This document shows, one piece after another, positions 1 through 7,879 of a stretch of 26,626 nucleotides of DNA (the first letter of the stretch is position 1; each line of letters opens with the position of its first letter). The notes below the pieces were generated by a model. That model was not told the DNA's origin and searched no databases. It saw only the letters and a list, made by a program, of their open reading frames with translations. The stretch comes from Gracilaria caudata (taxonomy: Eukaryota; Rhodophyta; Florideophyceae; Gracilariales; Gracilariaceae): positions 1 to 26,626 of the forward strand of contig JASCIV010000278.1 of the NCBI GenBank assembly GCA_030374735.1, written 5' to 3'. Made by a program: the position numbers and the translations under genes.

Positions 1-236
1 CCTCCTCACACCCCCCCCAGCCATCCCAACATCATTAGCGCCACTCCGTCTCACCCCTCACCCGCCTCTCCCCTCCCGCGCTTTTCCACCCCCCTCGTTT
101 GCCCGCGCATCCTACCCAACTACGCGCTCTCGTTCGCGCTTCTTTCCGTTACGACCCGCCGCCTTCTCCCTCTCTACGCCTCTCGCGTGCGAGTCTTGTA
201 ATCGTGCAGCGTGCCCTCTCGCACGTCTGCAGCGCC
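1..236 (+). promoter_or_regulatory. C/T-rich leader and probable promoter of the first PH-kinase
   Basis: The stretch before the kinase ATG is strongly pyrimidine-rich (long C and CT runs at 1-90). I see no TATA box. It probably contains the 5' UTR and core promoter, but no transcription start can be placed from sequence alone. Confidence 0.3.
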
Positions 237-2129
237 ATGAGCGGCTTGCGACATGGCCCGCCGCTGGCCATGAATGGCTACATGGACAAGGAGGGCAGGA
301 AGTTCCGCGCCAGAAAAACGCGCTACTTCAAGCTTAAAGATTCCGCCCTCTTCAATCATCGTCGGAAGGATTCGGTGCGTTCCCAGTCATTCTCTTCCTC
401 TTCCGCACGGTGCCCGCGTCCGTTCTTTTCTCCTCCTCCTCTTCGTAACTAACTCGCCTGCTTTCTCGCTTCACAGCTGCCCACTTGGGGAGTCAGTCTC
501 ATCGACAGTCGCGTCGCCGTCGGCCATAAGGGCGAAATCATTGTGCAATTATTTGATGGCAAGAAGATTCTGTTGTATCCGCACTCCAGATCAGAGTGTG
601 ACCAATGGGTCGATCTGTTGCAACGCGCATCGCGGCGCAAGATAGGGAACTACTATGGCGTCACTGGCCTGGTTGGCATGGGCTCATTTGCCGAGGTGCG
701 AATAGGCTACGACAAATCTACGGGCCAGCAGGTGGCCATCAAGGTGATGAAAAAGAACAAGCGCGATACCGAACTCATGCGCAGTGTGGAGTGTGAGATG
801 AACTTCATCTCCAAGAACGTTGACCACTCCAACATTGTGGCCACATACGATGTGTTCGACACGCGCGACAATCTGTTCATCGTGATGGAGTACATGCCGG
901 GCGGTATGCTGTACGACATCCTCTACAACGAGGGCAACTTTTCGGAGAAGAACGCGGCCAATGTGATGAGTGATCTGCTGCAAGCGGTGCAGTGTCTACA
1001 CGATAACGATATCGTGCACCGCGATATCAAGCCGGAGAACGTGCTGGCTGTACACAAGACGTGGCCTCTTGACGTTAAGCTGGCCGATTTCGGGCTGGCC
1101 GATTTTGTACTGGAGAATTCGTTTGGCGAAAAGTCCACATGCGGCATGTACGGTACGCCTTTTTTCGTGGCGCCCGAGGTTATCCGCGCGGAAACATACA
1201 CGCCCGCGGTGGACATCTGGTCGCTGGGCGTGCTGGCGTACAACATGCTGAGTGGAAAGCTTCCGTTTGACGGCAACAACATCAAGGAAGTGTTGCGGCG
1301 CGTGCGCAGCGGCAAGTACACGTTCCCGGATGAGGAATGGGCGGATATATCGCCGCATGCAAAGGACTTCATTGGCGGGCTGCTGGAACTAGACCCCAAG
1401 CGGCGCATGACGGCGCGACAGGCGCTGCAGCACACTTGGCTCACGTCGAGCGACATCTCGGAGCGCGCCATCAACAACGACCGCTCTGCTCTGGGCTGCG
1501 AGCAGCGCAAGCTGCGAATGTCGTCGATGGCGATCGACAACGTGGCGGGGCTGCTGAGGCTGGAGGAGGACGACGAGCATGCGGACGACCACGGGCTGCG
1601 CGCGTTGTCACGGCTGTTCCCAGGCAAGGGCAACAGGAGCGCCAAGAGCTCGCGGTCGTCGGGGTCGAGCAAGGGGCGCGCGGTGGTGGAGCATCGCGCG
1701 CGCGACATGGACGACAGCGCGGCGGTGAGCAACGCGGCACCGCTGCGGCTTGCGCAGGTGGTGGTAGAGGAGGAGGGCGCGCTTAGCGAAGTGTCGGCGG
1801 GCAGCCAGCTGCAGGCGGCGGGCGAGTTTGCACGGTGGGAAGAGGCGTTGCGGCCGAAGGTGGTGGCGTGGGCGGAGGGCGCGCGCGGCGGTGGCGGCAC
1901 GTATCAGGGGGGGCTGCAGTTCAACGACAAGTTCGCGGGCGGGAGCGCGGAGGACTTTGCGCTGCCGGCCATCCTTTCAGTGAAGGACATTGTGCGGCGG
2001 AAGCGCGAGGCAGTGGGCAGCGACGGCGGCGAGCGCGCGGCGCGGGGGGGAGGCGGCGGCGGTGCGCACGACAGCGACTCGGACGGCGACGACTTCGCGA
2101 CGGCGATAGAGGGAGGCGCGCTGTTGTAA
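237..2129 (+). CDS. PH-domain CAMK-like serine/threonine protein kinase (one intron, 375-476)
   Basis: Joining 237-374 to 477-2129 gives 596 aa. A pleckstrin homology domain (about residues 12-98, starting GYMDKEGRKFRARKTRYFKL) is completed only by splicing and suggests phosphoinositide or membrane recruitment. A complete kinase domain follows (about 106-367): P-loop GMGSFAEV (113-120), VAIK lysine 135, HRDIKPEN with catalytic Asp229, DFG 250-252 and APE 278-280, so it should be active. Sequence style is CAMK/CDPK-like, but there are no EF hands. The last ~220 residues are low-complexity Ala/Gly/Ser/Arg with very GC-rich codons. The ATG at 237 is in frame just before the PH domain; ATG 270 is an alternative. 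Longer open frames upstream of 237 or through the intron are not supported by the domain. The substrate is unknown. A peroxiredoxin-like gene follows 228 nt downstream on the same strand, and a second PH-kinase follows that. Confidence 0.9.
375..476 (+). other. spliceosomal intron in the first PH-kinase gene
   Basis: Donor GTGCGT, a TAACTAAC branch-site-like motif at about 445-452, a pyrimidine-rich stretch and acceptor TTCACAG. The intron is phase 0 and 102 nt long. Removing it joins two halves of a PH domain in frame (...NHRRKDS|LPTWGVSLID...). Retention keeps the frame but meets a stop inside the branch-site region (TAA ending at 452). Confidence 0.88.
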
Positions 2130-2357
2130 AGGCGAAGGCAAACGCAAATGGCAAAGTCGAAGGAGAGCGAAAAGGCCACGCACTGCACGTGGCCACTGGC
2201 CATGCGTCACGCGCGTTGCATCTCGTCTCTGCTGCGCGCAGTGCCACACAGCGCGCGCTACTTCAAACAACGCTGGCGTCAGCGTCCTACTTTGTCGCCC
2301 CCCTCCCCCCACAACGCCCGAGCTCCGCCCTTACCCCCCACTACCCGCCCGCCCGCC

Positions 2358-3497
2358 ATGGTCTCCACGCGCAGCAAGACCGGCGCCGCGCCGGCGCGCT
2401 CTCCCCTCAAGACCATCTCCAAGAAGCGCCACCCAAAGGCCACAGGTTCGCCGCGACTCGCGCGCGGTGCGCCCACACCCTTCCCCGACCTGTCGCTGCA
2501 CAGCGACTCCGGTTCCGTCATCTCCACGCATTCGCTGCTCTCCGACGCGGCCCCCGGCCTCATTCTCTTCACTTACCCGCGCGCCAACACCGGCGGCTGC
2601 ACTACGCAGGCCAAGGGCCTCTCCGCTCTGCGCGAACCCGCGCTCGCCGCGGGCTACAACATCGTCGGCTGCAGCTACGATTCGGTCAAGAGCCAAGCGT
2701 CGTGGAAGGTCAAGAGCTCCATCCCGCTCATGTTGCTCAGCGACACGCCCAGCGTCGGCTTGTTGCGCAAGCTCTCGGTTCATAAGCCGCCGCGCGGCGT
2801 CAAGCGCTCCGTGTTCGTTATCACGCGCCAGGGCGACTCGTTGCATATCGTGCTTGCCAAACGCGCCGTGTCACCTAAGGATTGCATCGCGCTCATTCAA
2901 CAGTACATAAAGGACAACCCGCTGAAGCCTGCCAGTGCCAATGCGGACGCCGATCACGCCATGACGGACGAAAAGCCCCAGGCTGAGCCGAAGCCGCCTG
3001 CGTCCGAACCCGCCGACCCCGATATGACCGACGTCGCTGCTGAGAAGCCTCACGAAAAACCGCCCGCCGAACATCCGCAAACCACCGATCAGCCACAGGA
3101 AGCCAATCAGACCGCCAACCACGCCAACGCGGAGCCACCTGCGGCGAAGGCCGACGCCCCACCAGAGCAGGCTCAAAAGGAGACGGTTCCCGCCGAACCT
3201 GCCGAACCTGCCGCACCTGCCGAACCCGCGACCGAGAAAACCAATCACAAACCGGCTGATGCCCCGCAGCCACAGCCCGACGCAACCGCAAAAGAAACGA
3301 CCGCCGCTGTTCAGGCGCAACCCACAACAGATAAGAAACCTGACGACAACGCTTCCTCGAAAGATCAAAAGGACACCACCGAAGCCAAGCCGGAAGAAAA
3401 GCGTGAAGAAAAGCCCGAAGAAAAATCGGACACAGCTAATAAGGAGAAGCCGGTCGTTATGGACGTGGAGAAGCCCCAAGTTGAAAGCGACGTTTGA
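2358..3497 (+). CDS. Dot5/BCP-type (PrxQ-like) peroxiredoxin with long charged tail, probably nuclear
   Basis: 379 aa from an ATG in good context (GCCATGG at 2358). Residues about 65-185 match the AhpC/TSA fold of the BCP/PrxQ group and resemble yeast nuclear Dot5: a FTYPRANTGGCTT active-site segment, then GYNIVGCSYDSVKSQASW, IPLMLLSD and RSVFVITRQG. The P-x3-T-x2-C signature is kept, with peroxidatic Cys81, and the active-site Arg is probably Arg150. The usual resolving Cys five residues on (GCTTEAC in BCP) is Lys86, so it is a 1-Cys form unless Cys105 substitutes. The N-terminus is basic with SKKRHPK, a likely nuclear signal. Residues about 190-379 are a disordered Lys/Glu/Pro/Ala tail rich in EKP-type runs. 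The expected role is thiol-dependent peroxide removal near chromatin. Activity and location are inferred. Confidence 0.78.
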   Translation: MVSTRSKTGAAPARSPLKTISKKRHPKATGSPRLARGAPTPFPDLSLHSDSGSVISTHSLLSDAAPGLILFTYPRANTGGCTTQAKGLSALREPALAAGYNIVGCSYDSVKSQASWKVKSSIPLMLLSDTPSVGLLRKLSVHKPPRGVKRSVFVITRQGDSLHIVLAKRAVSPKDCIALIQQYIKDNPLKPASANADADHAMTDEKPQAEPKPPASEPADPDMTDVAAEKPHEKPPAEHPQTTDQPQEANQTANHANAEPPAAKADAPPEQAQKETVPAEPAEPAAPAEPATEKTNHKPADAPQPQPDATAKETTAAVQAQPTTDKKPDDNASSKDQKDTTEAKPEEKREEKPEEKSDTANKEKPVVMDVEKPQVESDV

Positions 3498-4474
3498 AAT
3501 AACTCTTCGGCACGCGCTGCTTCACTCTGCATTTTTAAACATACGCCATGTTATGTGAGACTACTCACCCAGAGGAGCCATCCTCATTTTAGTCACTTTG
3601 CACTGTGCATGTTGTTCATTCTCCTGATGCACTTGCCTAAGATACTTTCTTCCTGTACCTCTTGTACTGAGAGTCATCCTGAACTCTATAACCAGTTTGT
3701 AAAAAGATTACTCTTGTGTTGTACACAGATTCTTCCAACATGTCCCACCAGTTTGCAACCCGGGTCTCGTTAAGGAGCAGATTGAGCGCGGTTGCCTGCA
3801 CGTTGTCGTATATCTGCTCGCAAAAAGTTACATCCAACGAGTGGAACAGGATCAGACCCGCTTTCGTATGCGAAGGACACACCTTCAGAAAATGTTGATC
3901 AAGGAAGACAAGCCGTCCTGCCAGTGGAATGTAAGGGAAGGGGTTAGCCCTCAGCACGTCATTCCCATGTGTATCGGCAGGTGCCTTCGACACGGTATGA
4001 CGTACTGGTAAACTATCCAGGGGAGGACAACCCTGGCCTAGATTACGTCGAGTGCTCGGATCCACGTGTTGCTGGTATAAGTCCGCATTGTTCGCTTCTG
4101 GGATTCTGTTGTCTTTAGATATGCATAGATGTCACTGCTCATTCTGGTAAGCCTAGAACTCCTTATGCATATCATTTAATCTCGCCTCCCGCCCTGCTCT
4201 CCTTGAAACACGCAATAGATTTGCAAACAATATTCGAGAACGAGGACAAGTAACTTAAAGAAAGAATGAACGTCTACGTCCAAACCAACATTTCTCAACA
4301 CCAACGTCAAAGTGGTGTCGAAAACGGCATATTCGAGCCGCTATCTCTAAAAATCTGTGTCGCGCAGGAGAAAAGTCAGGACAAGCCGAAGTGGAGAGCG
4401 TGGCAGAGGGGTTCGGTTGCATTGTAATATCTTTTTCTCGCTTTGCATCCACCTCTATTCTCAACTTCAGCTTC
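3498..4474. other. intergenic region between peroxiredoxin and second PH-kinase
   Basis: This should hold the peroxiredoxin 3' UTR and the promoter/leader of the second kinase. A CACGTG box (4063-4068) lies about 10 nt upstream of a GGTATAAG sequence (4074-4081), a possible but unproven core promoter. A minus-strand open frame across 3637-4065 has no ATG near its start and no recognisable domain. A short ATG frame at 4266 could be an upstream coding exon (see findings). Confidence 0.35.
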
Positions 4475-5986
4475 ATGCTTGACAAGATGCCGCAGGAGTC
4501 CGAGGAGGAAAGATCAGTTGATTTAAAAGGACCAGAAGTGCATGTGTACAAGAATGGTCGACTTTACATCCGCACGTTTTTGCGACCTAGGCGGTTACTA
4601 ACGGTAGACTTGCGTGGAACAACTCTTACTGTCAACTACCACCATCTGGGCCATATTTTACGGTATGAGCTTCGAGAAGCGCATCTCTTCACGTTTAAGA
4701 ACTCCCTAAAGATCGTGCTGTTGTTACCGACATCCATAAAGCTTTGCTTCTTTGCTCACGACGTAGAAGAATTCGAGAGCTGGAAACGGGCCTTTACGGA
4801 CACCATTAATTGGGGTATACAACGCTTCTACGAACTCCAAGAAACGCTCGGACAAGGTGCATTCGCCACCGTAGTTCGAGGCCTCCATTTCCAAACTCAA
4901 GATGTCGTAGCAATCAAAATACTCGCCAAAACGCTATGTAGCGAGCAAGATCTGGATTTCCTCCAACGAGAAGTTGACATCCTTCAAGCGTTAAAGCATC
5001 CAAACGTGATCCACATGTCTGATCTTTTTGATTCACAGGAAAAGTTGTACGTAGTCCTAGATTACATGGACGGTGGCACTCTATGTTCTTTCGTCGCATC
5101 CAACAGACCCTTTTCCGAAGCGAATGTCCGTGACATGATGAAGGATATCTTGAATGGTGTGCAGTATGTGCATTCGAAAGGGATTGTGCACAGAGATATT
5201 AAGGTACGACTTTCCATGCATGATTAGAAGCGAGCGCATTGCATACTAAACGATGTCTAACGAATTCTTGTACACCACCCCAAGCCAGAAAACCTTATGT
5301 GTACTTCCAAGAATTTCCCGACAATTATCAAGATCCTCGACTTTGGCCTCAGTCGTATCACGGGTGAGAAAGGTGAAGTAGACCCAAGTGCAGACGAGCT
5401 TGGCCTTGGACCAGATGGGCTGATGACATCTCCAGTCGGCACGCCTAACTTCGCGGCACCGGAGATGCTTTCAGGTTTGCCGTATGGCCAAGAGGTTGAC
5501 TGCTTCGCTTGCGGTGTGGTAATGTATTGGTTATTTTGCGACTATTACCCCTTTGCTGATTCTGATCCAGACAGACTTCTGGATCTCATCAAACAAACCA
5601 ACTTCGAATTCCCAGCAAAGGAGTGGTCCAAGGTTTCGGACGAGGCCAAGCATGTCATTCGCGGACTTCTGGACCGGAGTCCGTATGAACGTCTCACAGC
5701 AGAACAAGCGCTACGGCAGCCATGGTTTCACAAAGAACTCCCCACTGTGCCCATTCAGAAAATAACTCTTGAAGAAAAAGATACATGTGCTTCTATGTTC
5801 AATGCCAATCGATTTGCGGCGAGCAATCACGAGCCCAGTAATACGATGAATGTGAAAAATATTGATCAACCCAGTGTGGGGTGCAAAAGACATATGTCCC
5901 TCCAAGCACACAAGACTCCAGAAGAGCCGAACGATTCGGAATTGTTGCAACCAACGCCAAACCGGTGTGTTTCATGGTATAGGTGA
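4475..5986 (+). CDS. second PH-domain CAMK-like protein kinase (one intron, 5204-5284)
   Basis: Exons 4475-5203 and 5285-5986 encode 476 aa. A PH-like domain (about residues 20-112, NGRLYIRTFLRPRRLLTVDL through FESWKRAFTDT) precedes a kinase domain (about 118-330). The kinase has GQGAFATV (126-133), VAIK Lys148, HRDIKPEN with Asp241, DFG 262-264 and GTPNFAAPE ending at 303, all expected for an active enzyme. The activation segment is long, with a Gly/Glu/Asp-rich insert of roughly 15-20 residues between DFG and the GTP motif. The C-tail (about 330-476) is unlike that of the first kinase and is not GC-rich. ATG 4475 is the first ATG in the main frame; the frame is open upstream to 4391 but has no earlier ATG. 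Same architecture as the kinase at 237, so probably a diverged paralogue. It converges on adenylosuccinate synthetase. Confidence 0.88.
5204..5284 (+). other. spliceosomal intron in the second PH-kinase gene
   Basis: Donor GTACGA, branch-site-like ATACTAAA at about 5243-5250, acceptor CCCCAAG. Phase 0, 81 nt. It splits the catalytic loop as HRDIK|PENLM, so its removal is required for an active kinase. Reading through gives VRLSMHD and a stop at 5227. Confidence 0.88.
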
Positions 5987-6163
5987 TTCCCGTCCCTTGC
6001 AAAGATTAAAGTCGCCAGGCCAACTTTGTCGTTGACTGAACGGCGAACATGAATCTGAGCCCAGGCTTTCTATATAAGAGCAAGAGAATTAAAGACAAGC
6101 GTACATATTCTCCCGATCTCTAAACGTTCAGATCGAGAGCATTTAGATAAACGTCGGCGTGTT
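5987..6163. other. convergent intergenic spacer with a TATATAAG sequence
   Basis: 177 nt between the stop codons of the second PH-kinase and adenylosuccinate synthetase. It holds both 3' UTRs. An isolated TATATAAG (6071-6078, + strand) is in an odd place for a TATA box, since no + gene starts after it. Confidence 0.35.
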
Positions 6164-7447
6164 TTACTCTCGGAATATGATTGCCTCCCGACTTGGACCA
6201 ACTCCGATAGACGTGATGGGGACCTTCACCAGTTCTTCAATCTTGAGGACATAATCTTGCGCGGCTTTCGGTAAATCTTCAAACCTCCGCACACCTGAAA
6301 TATCGACTCCTTTCCACCCCGGCATCTCAAGGTATTCCACTTCAGCCTCTCCGAGTAGTTTGAGTGACCCAGGATAGTACGTCATCTTTCGACCACGCAC
6401 ATTGTACGAAATGCCGATCTTGAGTGTATCAAAGTGCGATAGAACATCAAGCTTCGTGAGGCAAATCTGAGTATATCCATTGATGGAATGTGTGTACTGC
6501 AACATAAAAGCATCTAGCCAACCGCACCTCCTTGGTCGAGCTGTGGTGGTGCCGTACTCATGACCTTCCTTTTGCAGTATCTCACCCAAATAATCGTGTA
6601 GTTCTGTTGGAAACGGTCCTTCTCCAACGCGCGTAGTATAAGCCTTGACGACGGCAATGACTTCTTTTATGGCACGTGGAGGGATTCCAAGACCTGTGCA
6701 AACACCTCCAGCGGTGCAGTTACTGGACGTAACAAAAGGATATGTCCCGAAGTCTATATCAAGCAGTGCCGCATTCGCTCCTTCGACAAGTACAGCGTGT
6801 GTTTTGCTTGCTATTCCGTTGTTCAACACAGCAACGGTGTCGGTGATACAGGGCTCGAGTTCCTTGGCGTATTCATAATACTTAGCAATTTCCTTCCGGA
6901 CATCATAGTCGAAATTGTGGAAGCGTTTGTGCTTGGAAGCAAGACTTCTTCTAAAAGCGGCTGGAAAGGAGCGAAAGCTGCGCAAATCTCCCACACGCAT
7001 GTTTGTGCGGTTGGCTTTCGAAGAGTAACACGGGCCAATACCTCTTCCAGTTGTTCCAATCTTAGCCTTTCCCCTCTCAACTTCGCGCAAGCCATCTACT
7101 ATCTGATGATAGTCGAAGAGAAGGTGACAGCGATCAGATATGCGAATACGCGGCGCGGCATCAATGCCTTTTTCCGCCAATTGCTCGAGTTCGGACATGA
7201 ACTTGGGCACATGTAGAACGACACCGTTTCCAATCACAGCTTTAACATGGTCATGAAGAAGGCCGGACGGAAGCAAATGAAAGGCGTATTTGACGGAGTC
7301 AACGACAATGGTGTGACCGGCGTTTGCGCCACCGGCAGCACGGGCGAGAAGGTCATAGTCCTTGCTGAGAATATCGATTAACTTTCCTTTTCCTTCATCG
7401 CCCCATTGGGCACCGAGCACGACCAATACTTCTCCTCCGGGTTTCAT
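6164..7447 (-). CDS. ADSS: adenylosuccinate synthetase, eukaryotic cytosolic type
   Basis: 427 aa from the ATG at 7447, the usual length for the family. The enzyme makes adenylosuccinate from IMP and aspartate using GTP, the first committed step to AMP. The N-terminus goes almost straight into the GTP-binding motif GAQWGDEGKGK (12-22, catalytic Asp17), then GGANAGHTIVVDS (His44), GTTGRGIGPCYSSKANR, VEGANAALLDIDFGTYPFVT, TAGGVCTGLGIPP, VKAYTTRVGEGPFPTE, RRCGWLDAFML and LTKLDVL. Every core motif is present. There is no transit peptide, so a cytosolic location is expected. Phrases such as SSNCTAGGVCTGLGIPP resemble the animal/fungal form more than the plastid form of land plants. The gene is divergent from the HGG-repeat gene and convergent with the second PH-kinase. 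Confidence 0.97.
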   Translation of the reverse strand: MKPGGEVLVVLGAQWGDEGKGKLIDILSKDYDLLARAAGGANAGHTIVVDSVKYAFHLLPSGLLHDHVKAVIGNGVVLHVPKFMSELEQLAEKGIDAAPRIRISDRCHLLFDYHQIVDGLREVERGKAKIGTTGRGIGPCYSSKANRTNMRVGDLRSFRSFPAAFRRSLASKHKRFHNFDYDVRKEIAKYYEYAKELEPCITDTVAVLNNGIASKTHAVLVEGANAALLDIDFGTYPFVTSSNCTAGGVCTGLGIPPRAIKEVIAVVKAYTTRVGEGPFPTELHDYLGEILQKEGHEYGTTTARPRRCGWLDAFMLQYTHSINGYTQICLTKLDVLSHFDTLKIGISYNVRGRKMTYYPGSLKLLGEAEVEYLEMPGWKGVDISGVRRFEDLPKAAQDYVLKIEELVKVPITSIGVGPSREAIIFRE

Positions 7448-7743
7448 GACGACGACGAGAGCGTGAAGAGGTGAGCAATAAGACGGAAAGGGATAGCGAA
7501 AAATGTGAGCTTGAGACGCATGAATGTGCGATCATATATTCGATGGCGTTGGTCGCTTGACAATCACCGTCAGACGCATGTGATTGGCAGGAAAGGTGAG
7601 CCTGAAATGCTCAATCGACGTGAGGCTGCTGCGCTCCGCCGTTGTGTGAGAGGCCTCTCTTGTCCATAGTGTGATACGTGGACCCGCGCACACGTCGCTT
7701 CACATTGACAACAATGATACAGCATGTCATAGAGTTACATATC
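7448..7743. promoter_or_regulatory. divergent promoter region of ADSS and the HGG-repeat gene
   Basis: About 300 nt between divergent genes; with the 7880 start for the right-hand gene the gap is 432 nt. Apart from the TATA-like word at 7532-7541 and the palindrome just to the right, I recognise no element. Confidence 0.4.
7532..7541 (-). promoter_or_regulatory. possible TATA element of adenylosuccinate synthetase
   Basis: On the minus strand the sequence reads GAATATATGA about 90 nt upstream of the ADSS ATG. Spacing suits a TATA box with a short leader. It is the only such motif in this divergent promoter, but AT-rich words can occur by chance. Confidence 0.3.
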
Positions 7744-7766
7744 ATACAGTATGATTCATACTGTAT
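7744..7766. repeat. 23-nt perfect palindrome in the ADSS/HGG-repeat promoter
   Basis: ATACAGTATGA, one central T, then TCATACTGTAT: arms of 11 nt match perfectly. Related ATACAG and AGTATCAG words sit within 60 nt on both sides. It overlaps the farthest-upstream ATG (7751) of the HGG-repeat frame. This looks like a dyad-symmetric protein-binding site, or an RNA hairpin if transcribed. Confidence 0.55.
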
Positions 7767-7879
7767 CAGCGCAGTATCAGAGCGGGGTTGAGGTCAACCA
7801 GACAAGCTTCTCGTCGACGCAAGGGTTCTCATGCGGAACCATTTCAGCAACAGAAGCCAACTGGCGTGCCACCTTCCCC

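Noticed and set aside
923..1900. 325-aa minus-strand open frame opposite the first PH-kinase
   Set aside because: Opposite a well-supported kinase domain; composition is Ser/Ala/Arg-rich and shows no domain.
1835..2785. 316-aa plus-strand open frame overlapping the kinase tail and the peroxiredoxin
   Set aside because: Spans two supported genes in another frame and is Arg/Ala-rich; a GC-driven shadow.
3637..4065. 142-aa minus-strand frame in the intergenic region
   Set aside because: Starts from GTG, has no ATG near its start and no recognisable domain. Composition is fairly protein-like, so a decayed gene remains possible, but I cannot support it.
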